A program made the position numbers and the translations under genes. A stretch of DNA of 64,000 nucleotides from Streptomyces fructofermentans (lineage in GTDB: Bacteria > Actinomycetota > Actinomycetes > Streptomycetales > Streptomycetaceae): NCBI RefSeq assembly GCF_014651055.1, contig NZ_BMWD01000013.1, positions 140,974 through 204,973 of the forward strand, written 5' to 3'. Shown here piece by piece: positions 47,990 through 56,831 of the stretch (within the stretch, counting starts at the first letter, position 1; each line of letters begins with the position of its first letter). The notes under the pieces are model-generated. The model was not told the origin of the DNA, ran no database searches, and saw only the letters and a program-made list of their open reading frames with translations.

Positions 47990-50503
47990 TCACAACTGGC
48001 CGACGTCGGTGACCTTGACGACGGCGCGGCCCTCGGCGTCGGAGGCCGCGAGGTCGACCTCCGCGCTGATGCCCCAGTCGTGATCGCCGTTCGGGTCGGC
48101 GAAGGTCTGCCGGACCCGCCACAGTCCGTGCTGCGGCTCCTCCTCGATCAGCAGCAGCTTGGGGCCGCGCGCGTCGGGGCCGGTGCCGAGGTCGTCGTAC
48201 TCGTCCCAGTACTTGTCCATGGCCTCGCCCCAGGCGTCCGCGTCCCAGCCGGACTCGGCGTCCATCTCGCCGAGTTCGCCGACGTGGTCGAGGGCGGCGA
48301 GTTCCACCCGCCGGAACAGGGCGTTGCGGACGAGGACGCGGAAGGCGCGCGCGTTGGCGGTGACGGGCTTGACCTGGTCCGCCCTCTCCTGGGCCTCCTC
48401 GGCCGTCATCACCTCGGGGTTGGCGAGCTGCTCCCACTCGTCGAGGAGGCTGGAGTCGACCTGGCGCACCATCTCGCCGAGCCAGGCGATCAGATCCTCC
48501 AGGTCCTCCGACTTCAGGTCGTCCGGGACGGTGTGGTCGAGTGCCTTGAACGCGCTCGCCAGGTAGCGCAGGACGATGCCCTCGGTGCGTGCGAGCTCGT
48601 AGTGGGACACGAACTCGGTGAAGGTGAGGGCCCGCTCGTACATGTCGCGGATGACGGACTTCGGGGACAGCGGGTGGTCGCCCACCCACGGGTGGCTCGT
48701 GCGGTACGTGTTGTAGGCGTGGAAGAGCAGCTCCTCCAGCGGCTTCGGGTAGGTCACGTCCTGGAGCCGCTCCATGCGGTCCTCGTACTCGACGCCGTCC
48801 GCCTTCATCAACGCGACGGCCTCGCCGCGGGCCTTGTTCTGCTGGGCGGCGAGGATCTGCCGCGGGTCGTCCAGCGTCGACTCCACGACGGACACCATGT
48901 CCAGGGCGTAGGAAGGGGATTCGGGGTCGAGCAGCTCGAACGCGGCGAGCGCGAACGTCGACAGCGGCTGGTTGAGCGCGAAGTCCTGCTGGAGGTCGAC
49001 GGTGAGACGCACGATGCGGCCCTCGGCGTCGGGCTCGTCGAGCTTCTCGACGATGCCGCCGTCCAGGAGCGAGCGGTAGATCGCGATGGCCCGCCGGATG
49101 TGCCGCAACTGCTGCTTGCGGGGCTCGTGGTTGTCCTCCAGCAGATGGCGCATGGCGGCGAACGCGTTGCCCGGGCGGGCGATCACCGACAGGAGCATCG
49201 TGTGCGTGACACGGAAGCGGGAGGTCAGCGGCTCGGGATCGGAGGCGATGAGCTTGTCGAAGGTGCCCTCGGTCCAGCCGACGAAGCCTTCCGGAGCCTT
49301 CTTGCGCACCACCTTGCGGCGCTTCTTCGGATCGTCGCCGGCCTTGGCGAGGGCCTTCTCGTTCTCGACGACGTGCTCGGGAGCCTGCGCGACGACGAAG
49401 CCGGCCGTGTCGAAGCCTGCCCGCCCGGCACGCCCCGCGATCTGGTGGAACTCGCGTGCGCGCAGCGTCCGGACACGGGTGCCGTCGTACTTCGTGAGGG
49501 CCGTGAACAGCACCGTGCGGATGGGCACGTTGACGCCGACGCCGAGGGTGTCCGTCCCGCAGATGACCTTCAGCAGGCCGGCCTGCGCGAGCTTCTCCAC
49601 CAGACGGCGGTACTTGGGCAGCATGCCGGCGTGGTGCACGCCGATGCCGTGCCGTACGTACCGGGAGAGGTTGCGGCCGAACTTGGTGGTGAAGCGGAAG
49701 TTGCCGATCAGTGCGGCGATCTGGTCCTTCTCCTCCCGCGTGCACATGTTGATGCTCATCAGCGCCTGGGCCCGCTCCACGGCCTGGGCCTGGGTGAAGT
49801 GGACGATGTAGACGGGCGCCTGCCTGGTTTCGAGCAGCTCCGTGAGCGTCTCCGTGAGCGGCGTCAGCCTGTACTCGTAGGAGAGCGGGACGGGCCGGGT
49901 CGCGGAGCGGACCACCGAGGTGGGACGGCCGGTCCGACGGGTCAGGTCCTGCTCGAACATCGACATGTCGCCGAGCGTCGCCGACATCAGGATGAACTGG
50001 GCCTGCGGCAGCTCCAGGATCGGGATCTGCCAGGCCCAGCCGCGGTCGGCCTCGGCGTAGAAGTGGAACTCGTCCATCACGACCTGGCCGACGTCGGCCC
50101 GCTTGCCGTCGCGCAGCGCGATGGAGGCCAACACCTCGGCCGTGCAGCAGATGATCGGGGCGTCGGAGTTCACGGACGCGTCGCCGGTCAGCATGCCGAC
50201 GTTCTCGGTGCCGAAGATCTTGCACAGTTCGAAGAACTTCTCCGAGACGAGTGCCTTGATCGGAGCGGTGTAGAAGGTGACCTCGTCACGGGCGAGCGCA
50301 GCGAAGTGCGCACCCGCGGCGATCATGCTCTTGCCGGAGCCGGTGGGCGTCGACACGATCACGTTCGCACCCGACACCACCTCGATCAGCGCCTCCTCCT
50401 GATGGGGATAGAGGGTGAGACCGCGTTCCCCGGCCCACGACTCGAAGGCTTCGTAGAGGGCGTCGGGGTCCGCGGACTTCGGCAGCTGATCGATAAGGGT
50501 CAC
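47990..50503 (-). CDS. DEAD/DEAH-box RNA helicase with C-terminal DUF3516-type region
   Basis: An 837-residue helicase. Q/P-loop region YPHQEEALIEVVSGANVIVS with Walker A STPTGSGKS lies at 51-59, motif II DEFH at 144-147, and SATLGDMSMF is motif III. The helicase C domain has VYIVHFTQAQAVERAQALM, VICGTDTLGVGVNVPIRTVLFTAL and QIAGRAGRAGFDTAGFV. The rest is the long Ski2-like or DUF3516 C-terminal domain (DHVGELGEMDAESGWDADAW...). Related actinobacterial helicases are implicated in RNA processing. The GTG at 50503 gives the usual VTLIDQLP start; the longer frame to 50665 has no signal. It may share a promoter with tesB, which follows by 19 nt. Confidence 0.88.
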   Translation of the reverse strand: MTLIDQLPKSADPDALYEAFESWAGERGLTLYPHQEEALIEVVSGANVIVSTPTGSGKSMIAAGAHFAALARDEVTFYTAPIKALVSEKFFELCKIFGTENVGMLTGDASVNSDAPIICCTAEVLASIALRDGKRADVGQVVMDEFHFYAEADRGWAWQIPILELPQAQFILMSATLGDMSMFEQDLTRRTGRPTSVVRSATRPVPLSYEYRLTPLTETLTELLETRQAPVYIVHFTQAQAVERAQALMSINMCTREEKDQIAALIGNFRFTTKFGRNLSRYVRHGIGVHHAGMLPKYRRLVEKLAQAGLLKVICGTDTLGVGVNVPIRTVLFTALTKYDGTRVRTLRAREFHQIAGRAGRAGFDTAGFVVAQAPEHVVENEKALAKAGDDPKKRRKVVRKKAPEGFVGWTEGTFDKLIASDPEPLTSRFRVTHTMLLSVIARPGNAFAAMRHLLEDNHEPRKQQLRHIRRAIAIYRSLLDGGIVEKLDEPDAEGRIVRLTVDLQQDFALNQPLSTFALAAFELLDPESPSYALDMVSVVESTLDDPRQILAAQQNKARGEAVALMKADGVEYEDRMERLQDVTYPKPLEELLFHAYNTYRTSHPWVGDHPLSPKSVIRDMYERALTFTEFVSHYELARTEGIVLRYLASAFKALDHTVPDDLKSEDLEDLIAWLGEMVRQVDSSLLDEWEQLANPEVMTAEEAQERADQVKPVTANARAFRVLVRNALFRRVELAALDHVGELGEMDAESGWDADAWGEAMDKYWDEYDDLGTGPDARGPKLLLIEEEPQHGLWRVRQTFADPNGDHDWGISAEVDLAASDAEGRAVVKVTDVGQL

Positions 50504-50647
50504 GCCCCCATCTTGCCTGCCATCCCTCCCGATGAGGGAATCGGCTGCCGGCTCGAAGATCATGAACGCTACGCTGTGGCGCCGACAGGCGTCAGCGCAC
50601 TGGGGCAACCGGCTGTCAGTACAAGAGGAATGGGGCGGGGAACGGCC

Positions 50648-51442
50648 ATGATGGGACCAGCACACTCACTGTCGGGGGCCGCGGCCTGGTTGGGCGTCGG
50701 CGCCGCGGCGGCCGCCGCCGGGCACACCATGCCCTGGCCGGTCCTGCTGGCCGGAGCGCTGATCTGCGCGGGCGCCGCGCTCGCGCCCGATCTGGACCAC
50801 AAGGCGGCCACCATCTCGCGGGCCTTCGGCCCGGTCTCGCGGGCCCTGTGCGAGATCGTCGACAAGCTGTCGTACGCCGTCTACAAGGGGACGAGGAAGC
50901 CGGGCGACCCGCGTCGCTCCGGCGGGCACCGCACCCTGACCCATACCTGGCTCTGGGCGGTGCTGATCGGCGCGGGCAGCTCGGTCGTCGCCATCACGGG
51001 AGGCCGCTGGGGAGTCCTGGCGCTCCTCTTCGTGCACATGGTGCTCGCCATCGAAGGGCTGCTCTGGCGGGCGACCCGTGGCTCCAGCGCCGATGTGCTG
51101 GTCTGGCTGCTGGCCGCCACGAGCGCGTGGATCATCGCCGGGATACTGGACCAGCCGGGCAACGGTTCGGACTGGCTGTTCACCGACCCCGGTCAGGAGT
51201 ACCTGTGGCTCGGGCTGCCGATCGTCCTCGGCGCGCTCGTCCACGACATCGGGGACGCGCTGACCGTGTCGGGCTGCCCGATCCTGTGGCCGATCCCGGT
51301 CGGCCGGAAGCGGTGGTACCCCATCGGCCCGCCGAAGGCGATGCGGTTCAGGGCGGGTTCGTGGGTCGAGCTGAAGGTGCTGATGCCGGCCTTCATGGTG
51401 CTCGGCGGGGTGGGCTGCGCGGCCGCGCTCAACTACATATGA
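50648..51442 (+). CDS. YdjM-type membrane-bound metal-dependent hydrolase
   Basis: A 264-residue membrane protein of the YdjM/LexA-regulated hydrolase family. Its metal-type motifs are MMGPAHSLSGAAAW, APDLDHKAATISRAFGP and SGGHRTLTHTWLW, which bring His and Asp residues to the membrane surface. Hydrophobic segments at about 22-45, 105-125, 140-160 and 175-190 form the rest, and LVHDIGDALTVSGCPILWPI closes the core. A GGGGAACGGCC site precedes ATG 50648; an adjacent ATG follows. Function of the family is not settled; LexA control is known for E. coli YdjM, but no SOS-box was recognised here. Confidence 0.85.
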   Translation: MMGPAHSLSGAAAWLGVGAAAAAAGHTMPWPVLLAGALICAGAALAPDLDHKAATISRAFGPVSRALCEIVDKLSYAVYKGTRKPGDPRRSGGHRTLTHTWLWAVLIGAGSSVVAITGGRWGVLALLFVHMVLAIEGLLWRATRGSSADVLVWLLAATSAWIIAGILDQPGNGSDWLFTDPGQEYLWLGLPIVLGALVHDIGDALTVSGCPILWPIPVGRKRWYPIGPPKAMRFRAGSWVELKVLMPAFMVLGGVGCAAALNYI

Positions 51443-51536
51443 GCGCGGCCGGGTTCCCGTCGATCGGGGCGGGCTGCGGACTCCTCCGGGGCTCGCGCCG
51501 CCCCGGCCGTCGAACGCAAGCGTCCCGGCCGGCGGG

Positions 51537-51821
51537 TCAGGCCGCGCCGCCGCCCGCTGGCTCGTCCTGCCCGGTGGCCCCGCTGCCGTAGCGCTTCTCG
51601 AAGCGCGCGACCCGGCCCTCGGTGTCCACCGTCCGGGCCTTCCCGGTGTAGAAGGGATGGCTCTCCGAGGAGATCTCCACGTCGACCACGGGGTACGTCC
51701 GGCCGTCGTCCCATTCGATCGTCCGGTCGCTCGTCGCGGTGGACCGGGTCAGGAAGGCGTAACCGGCGGCGCGGTCCCGGAAGACGACCTCGTGGTAGTC
51801 GGGGTGCTTGTCCTGCTGCAT
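51537..51821 (-). CDS. rpmE2: 50S ribosomal protein L31 type B (zinc-independent)
   Basis: A 94-residue L31 paralogue. It lacks the CxxC pairs of zinc-binding L31 and has the type B pattern MQQDKHPDYHEVVFRDRAAGYAFLTRSTATSD ... ISSESHPFYTGKARTVDTEGRVARFEKRYG. In streptomycetes it replaces the zinc form during zinc starvation and is controlled by Zur. I could not find a Zur box (TGAAAATGATTTTCA-like) in the 158 nt upstream, although direct repeats occur there. GCAAGGAGC precedes ATG 51821. Confidence 0.93.
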   Translation of the reverse strand: MQQDKHPDYHEVVFRDRAAGYAFLTRSTATSDRTIEWDDGRTYPVVDVEISSESHPFYTGKARTVDTEGRVARFEKRYGSGATGQDEPAGGGAA

Positions 51822-51858
51822 GGCTGCTCCTTGCGTGGGGGTGGAGGCGCGGAGTGTG

Positions 51859-51898
51859 GGCCCTTCGTGGCGGGTGCGCGGTGGCCGGCCCTTCGTGG
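51859..51898. repeat. 12-bp direct repeat upstream of rpmE2
   Basis: GGCCCTTCGTGG is present at 51859-51870 and 51887-51898 (28-bp period), 38-77 nt ahead of the rpmE2 start. It is in the position of an operator but does not match the known Zur site. Confidence 0.45.
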
Positions 51899-51979
51899 AC
51901 GTCCCTTCAGCCTCGGCTCGTGGCGTCGGCTCTCGGTGGCGGCCCGCGAGGTCGGCGGGCAGGGGCCGGGAGCCGCGCG

Positions 51980-52447
51980 TCAGCCGCGCAGGGAGTCCTC
52001 GTCGACGATGTGCATGGCGGCCTCCTCGGCCGATGCCGCGGCACCGTCGATGCCCACATCGGTCGCGAAGAGCTCGCTCTCGTCGTCGTTGTGCGCTCCC
52101 TCGTCGGGGGCCACGAGGCGGCCGGAGCGGGCGCTGCCCACTTCGTTGTCCAGGGGCTCGCCGTCCGAGTCGGGACTGTCGCCGATGCCGTCACCCTCGG
52201 GTACCGCGGTGTCCGGCAGTTCTTCCGCGAGGCGTTCGTCCAGGGTCTCGCCCCGGAGCTGTTCCGACGCGGTCACGCCCTTGCGTTCCACCGCCCAGGG
52301 CCGGTCCGGTGGTGACCAGCCCCGGTCGAGGTCGCTCACGCCGTCGGATTCCAGGGTGTCCTCGACGTCCAGCAGCCCCGCGTCGTCCTGGACCCCGGAT
52401 CCGTTGGGCTGGTAGACCTCGTCTCCCCATCCGTCGGCGCTGTCCAC
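51980..52447 (-). CDS. DUF5709 family protein
   Basis: A 155-residue very acidic, probably largely disordered protein of the DUF5709 family: WGDEVYQPNGSGVQDDAGLLDVEDTLESDGVSDLDRGWSPPDRPWAVERKGVTASEQLRGETLDERLAEELPDTA. The 'EDTL..RG.DDVLDRGWSPPERPW' pattern is the family signature. The start is GTG 52447, with GGAGG 5 nt upstream; the longer frame has no signal. Function unknown. The gene lies 158 nt upstream of rpmE2 on the same strand. Confidence 0.82.
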   Translation of the reverse strand: MDSADGWGDEVYQPNGSGVQDDAGLLDVEDTLESDGVSDLDRGWSPPDRPWAVERKGVTASEQLRGETLDERLAEELPDTAVPEGDGIGDSPDSDGEPLDNEVGSARSGRLVAPDEGAHNDDESELFATDVGIDGAAASAEEAAMHIVDEDSLRG

Positions 52448-52957
52448 GGGAACCTCCAAGTGGTGCGGGCGGGCCTGCTGTCTCCGTGATCGGTGGCATA
52501 TGCGCAGGCCACCGGGCCCAGGCCGCGTCCTCGCACCATGCCTCAGCGTGCGGCTTCCGGACGTTCCCCGAGCCGGTGCCCACCCTCCAGACTTCCACCC
52601 CACTTCGACACCGCGCAACGGCACAGGGTCCGGCGGCCGGCTCCGGCGCGCTCACCAGGGGCGGATCACGGCAGGTGCCGGCGCCGCCGTCCGCCCGGTT
52701 CCGACCCCCGCCCGGGCCGCCTCGCGCCGGAAGCGAACCGGCCCCGCACCGGCCCCGAACCCGCCCTGGAACCGGCCCCTAACCGGCCCCGCATCTGCCG
52801 CGAACCTGCGTTCGCGCCCCCGCACCCGCCCGCACCCGCGCCCCCTCCGCACCGTCCGACGCACGGCCCGCACAGCCCGCACGGCCCGCAAGGCAGCGCA
52901 CAGCGGCCGGTCTGTCGGACGGCCGCGTGCGCCAGTACGGCAGCGGGCCCCTGTCGG
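52448..52957. other. gene-free repeat-like interval
   Basis: Between the DUF5709 start and the ABC transporter stop there is no gene with a ribosome-binding site. The sequence contains repeated AACCGGCCCC/CACCGGCCCC motifs (about 52735-52795) and GCACGGCCCGC repeats (about 52860-52895). Very Pro/Arg-rich frames on both strands are artefacts of composition. Confidence 0.6.
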
Positions 52958-54748
52958 CTACCCGTGCCAGGACCGCCACAGCGCCGCGTACGCGCCGTCC
53001 GCGGCGACGAGCTGGTCGTGGCTGCCCAGCTCGGCGATGCGGCCGTCCTCGACGACGGCGATGACGTCCGCGTCGTGCGCGGTGTGCAGCCGGTGGGCGA
53101 TGGCGATCACCGTGCGGCCGTCGAGAACGCGGGCCAGGGACCGTTCCAGGTGCCGGGCCGCCCGCGGGTCCAGGAGCGAGGTGGCCTCGTCCAGGACCAG
53201 CGTGTGCGGATCGGCGAGGACCAGCCGGGCGAGGGCGATCTGCTGGGCCTGGGCCGGGGTGAGGGCGAGTCCGCCCGAGCCGACCTCGGTGTCCAGACCG
53301 TCTTCCAGCGCCCGCGCCCAGCCGTCGGCGTCGACCGCCCCGAGAGCGGCCCACAGCTCGGCGTCGTCCGCACCCGAGCGGGCCAGGAGCAGGTTGTCGC
53401 GCAGGGCGCCCACGAACACGTGGTGCTCCTGGTTGACCAGGGCCACATGGGAGCGGACGCGTTCGGCGGACATCCGGGACAGTTCCGCGCCGCCCAGGGT
53501 GACGCGGCCGGCGCGGGGGGCGTAGATCCCGGCGAGCAGCCTGCCGAGGGTGGACTTCCCCGCACCGGACGGGCCGACCAGGGCCATCCGGGTCCCCGGC
53601 GCGACCTCCAGGGAGACCTTGCGCAGGACGTCGACGCCCTCGCGGTAGCCGAAGTGCACGCTGTCGGCGTGCACGGCACGCCCGTCGGGTGCCGCCGACT
53701 CGTCCCCGGAGCCGGGTTCGATGTCGCGGACACCGACGAGCCGGGCCAGCGAGACATGGGCCACCTGGAGCTCGTCGTACCAGCGCAGGATCAGGCCCAC
53801 CGGGTCGACGAGCATCTGCGCGATCAGGGCGCCGGTCGTGAGCTGCCCCACGCCGATCCAGCCCTGCAGGACGAAGTACCCGCCGATCATCAGGACGGAG
53901 CCGAGGACCGTGGCATGCGTGATGTTGATGACCGGGAAGAGCACCGAGCGGAGCCAGAGGGTGTACCGCTCCCAGGCTGTCCACTCCCTGACCCGCTGGT
54001 CGGACAGGGCGATGCGCCGGGCGCTCAGCCGGTGGGCCTCGATGGTGCGCCCGGCGTCGACGGTCTCGGAGAGCAGGGCGGACACGGCGGCGTACCCGGC
54101 CGACTCGGAACGGTAGGCGGACGGCGCACGTTTGAAGTACCAGCGGCAGCCGACCACCAGGAGCGGTACGGCGACCAGGACTGCGGGTGCGAGCGGAGGC
54201 GCGGTCACGGCGAGTCCGCCGATCAGCAGCGCCACCCACACGACACCGATGGAGAGTTGGGGCACGGCCTCGCGCATGGCGTTCGCGAGCCGGTCGATGT
54301 CCGTCGTGATCCGCGACAGCAGATCGCCCGTGCCGGCCCGTTCCAGTACGCCCGGCGGCAGTCCGACGGACCGTACGAGGAAGTCCTCGCGCAGGTCGGC
54401 GAGCATGCGTTCGCCGAGCATGGCGCCCCGCAGCCGGACCTGGCGGACGAACACGGCCTGCACGACCAGGGCGACGACGAACAGCGCGGCGGTGCGCTCC
54501 AGATGCAGGTCGCGCGCGGCCTCGGCGCCGTCGGAGACGCGCTGGATGAGGGAACCCAGCAGGTAGGGGCCGACCATGGAGGCGACGACGGCGACGGTGT
54601 TGACGGCGATGAGCAGGACGAAGGCCCGGCGGTGCCGCTGGAACAGTTCGGCCACGTAGGCGCGTACGGTCGCGGGGGCGCCGACGGGCAGGGTCTCTGC
54701 GGTCGTCGGGGCCGCCGGGTCGTAGGCCGGTGGCGCCACGCCGATCAT
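52958..54748 (-). CDS. ABC exporter subunit with intact Walker A and degenerate signature
   Basis: A 596-residue fused membrane-ATPase half-transporter: six-helix TMD (about 30-340), then an NBD. Walker A GPSGAGKST (near 391), Q-loop NQEHH, Walker B LVLDEATS with catalytic Glu and H-loop AHRL (near 550) are normal. The signature LSGGQ is replaced by LTPAQ (near 494, in LALTPAQAQQIALARL). It overlaps the preceding ABC gene by 4 nt (ATGA). With that partner it forms a heterodimer with one normal and one degenerate ATP site. Substrate unknown. Its stop faces the repeat-like interval. Confidence 0.9.
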   Translation of the reverse strand: MIGVAPPAYDPAAPTTAETLPVGAPATVRAYVAELFQRHRRAFVLLIAVNTVAVVASMVGPYLLGSLIQRVSDGAEAARDLHLERTAALFVVALVVQAVFVRQVRLRGAMLGERMLADLREDFLVRSVGLPPGVLERAGTGDLLSRITTDIDRLANAMREAVPQLSIGVVWVALLIGGLAVTAPPLAPAVLVAVPLLVVGCRWYFKRAPSAYRSESAGYAAVSALLSETVDAGRTIEAHRLSARRIALSDQRVREWTAWERYTLWLRSVLFPVINITHATVLGSVLMIGGYFVLQGWIGVGQLTTGALIAQMLVDPVGLILRWYDELQVAHVSLARLVGVRDIEPGSGDESAAPDGRAVHADSVHFGYREGVDVLRKVSLEVAPGTRMALVGPSGAGKSTLGRLLAGIYAPRAGRVTLGGAELSRMSAERVRSHVALVNQEHHVFVGALRDNLLLARSGADDAELWAALGAVDADGWARALEDGLDTEVGSGGLALTPAQAQQIALARLVLADPHTLVLDEATSLLDPRAARHLERSLARVLDGRTVIAIAHRLHTAHDADVIAVVEDGRIAELGSHDQLVAADGAYAALWRSWHG

Positions 54749-56625
54749 GCGGTCTCCTCGATCTCTTCGAGTTCGTCGAGTTCGTCGATCTCGTGCAGGT
54801 CGGTCAGTGCGGTCAGTTCGGTCAGTTCTGTCGGGCCGTCCAGTCCGCCGGGCGGGGACGGACGGGCCGGCTCCTCCACGGCGGCCTGGTCGTCGGTCTC
54901 CCGGGTCACGACGGCGCGGTACCGGGGTTCGCCGCGCAGCAGATCGCGGTGCAGGCCTACTGCGGCGACCTCGCCCTCGTGGACGAGTGCGACCCGGTCC
55001 GCGTGGTCGAGGAGCAGCGGCGACGAGGTGAAGACCACCGTCGTCCGCCCCTGTCGCAGGGACCGGATGCCCTCGGCGATGCGTGCCTCGGTGTGCGAGT
55101 CCACCGCGGACGTCGGCTCGTCCAGGACGAGCACCTCGGGGTCCGTGATGAGCGACCTGGCCAAGGCGAGGCGCTGGCGCTGGCCGCCCGACAGGGACCG
55201 GCCGCGTTCGGTGATCCGGGCGTCCATCGGGTCCCCGGTGTCCAGGGACCCCTGGGCGAGCGCGTCGAGCACGTCGCGGCACTGCGCGGCGGCCAGGGCC
55301 GCCGCCGCGTCGACGTCTCCGGAGCCGGGCACGTCGAGCAGTTCGCGCAGGGTGCCGGAGAGCAGCACGGGGTCCTTGTCCTGTACGAGGACGGCGGCGC
55401 GCGCGGAGTCGAGCGGAAGTTCGTCCAGGGGTACGCCGCCCACCAGTGCCGACGGCAGGTCGGAGGAGGCGGCGGTGTGCCCGCCGAGCCTCTCTGCCAG
55501 CACCCCGGCGGCGTCCGGGTCGCCGCACACCACCGCGGTGAGGCGCCCGGCGGGAGCAAGCAGACCCGTCGCGGGGTCGTACAGGTCTCCTGCGGGCACG
55601 ACCGCCTCGCGCGACCCCTCGCCGTCCGTCGCCCGCTCCAGGGACAGCACCCGCGCGGCGCGTTTCGCGGACGGACGGGAGAAGGAGTACGCCATCGCGA
55701 TCTCCTCGAAGTGGTGCAGCGGGTACGTGAGCAGCATGACGGCGCTGTACACGGTGACCAGTTCGCCGACGGTGATCCGGCCCTCCCGGGCCAGGTTCAC
55801 GCCGTGCCAGACGACCGCGATGAGCAGCAGCCCGGGCAGCAGCACCTGGATCGCGGCGATCAACGACCACATGCGGGCGCTGCGCACGGCCGCGTGGCGC
55901 ACCTCCTGGGAGGCGCTGCGGTAGCGGTCCAGGAACAGCTCCTCGCCGCCGATGCCGCGCAGCACGCGCAGGCCGGCGACGGTGTCGGAGGCCAGTTCGG
56001 TGGCGCGGCCCGCCTTGTCGCGCTGGAAGTCGGCCCGCCGTGTGGCGCGCGGCAGCAGCGGCAGCACCGCCAGCGCAAGGACGGGCACGCCGACGGCGAC
56101 GACGATTCCGAGTGCCGGCTGGTAGACGACAAGGGCGACGCAGACCAGCACGATCGTCACGGCGGCGGCGGTGAACCGCGACACGGCCTCGACGAACCAT
56201 CCGATCTTCTCCACGTCGCCGGTCGACACGGAGACGATCTCACCGGCCGCGACGCGGCGGGTCAGCGCCGAACCCAGCAGCGCGGTCCTGCGGGCCAGCA
56301 GCTGCTGGACGCGTGCGGCGGCGGTGATCCAGTTGGTGACCGCGGTGCGGTGCAGCATGGTGTCGCCGAGCGCGATGCCGAGCGCGCACACGGCGATCAG
56401 GCCGCCCGCCAGGGCGAGCCGCGCGCCGGATCGGTCCACGACGGCCTGGACGGCGAAGCCGACGCAGAAGGGCAGCCCGGACACGGAGACGAAGTGCAGC
56501 AGTCCCCAGCACAGGGCCTTCACCTGTCCGCCGAGTTGATTCCGACCGAGCCACACCAGGAAGCGGGGACCCGAACGGACATCGGGCTCACCCGGGTCGG
56601 GATACGGAAGGTCTTGGATCTGCAT
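54745..56625 (-). CDS. ABC exporter subunit with degenerate Walker A and H-loop
   Basis: A 626-residue half-transporter. The membrane domain (about 30-320, with AGEIVSVSTGDVEKIGWFVEAVSR) precedes an NBD whose Walker A region reads LTAVVCGDPDAAGVLAERL (near 365). The P-loop Gly and Lys needed for ATP phosphate binding are absent. The signature LSGGQ (near 478) and Walker B VLVLDEPTS are intact; the switch His is replaced (VFTSSPLLLDHADRV, near 530). The C-terminal 40 residues are an acidic ELTELTALTDLHEIDELDELEE tail. It is the first gene of the pair. Sequence was checked on the coding strand around 55510-55560. Confidence 0.9.
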   Translation of the reverse strand: MQIQDLPYPDPGEPDVRSGPRFLVWLGRNQLGGQVKALCWGLLHFVSVSGLPFCVGFAVQAVVDRSGARLALAGGLIAVCALGIALGDTMLHRTAVTNWITAAARVQQLLARRTALLGSALTRRVAAGEIVSVSTGDVEKIGWFVEAVSRFTAAAVTIVLVCVALVVYQPALGIVVAVGVPVLALAVLPLLPRATRRADFQRDKAGRATELASDTVAGLRVLRGIGGEELFLDRYRSASQEVRHAAVRSARMWSLIAAIQVLLPGLLLIAVVWHGVNLAREGRITVGELVTVYSAVMLLTYPLHHFEEIAMAYSFSRPSAKRAARVLSLERATDGEGSREAVVPAGDLYDPATGLLAPAGRLTAVVCGDPDAAGVLAERLGGHTAASSDLPSALVGGVPLDELPLDSARAAVLVQDKDPVLLSGTLRELLDVPGSGDVDAAAALAAAQCRDVLDALAQGSLDTGDPMDARITERGRSLSGGQRQRLALARSLITDPEVLVLDEPTSAVDSHTEARIAEGIRSLRQGRTTVVFTSSPLLLDHADRVALVHEGEVAAVGLHRDLLRGEPRYRAVVTRETDDQAAVEEPARPSPPGGLDGPTELTELTALTDLHEIDELDELEEIEETA

Positions 56626-56831
56626 GACGTCCCAGGGGGCTCGTGGAAGGGGGTGGGGGATTCGGGGCGGGGTGAGAAGGGGGGAGAGGCAACAAACCGT
56701 GAAAGGTTCGCGTCACAGCGTGTCCGCAGGCAAACGATTTTCCGGCGCGAGGCAAAGATTCGGCCCGGACCGCCCGGATATGGCCTGGAAGCCGAGGGGC
56801 CGTACGTGTTCGTCCCGGGCGTGGTGCGACG

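Noticed and set aside
47660..50647. Long + strand frame that runs into the YdjM-type gene
   Set aside because: Antisense to tesB and the helicase; only the last 265 codons, after the ATG at 50648 with its own GGGGAACGGCC site, have membrane-protein character.
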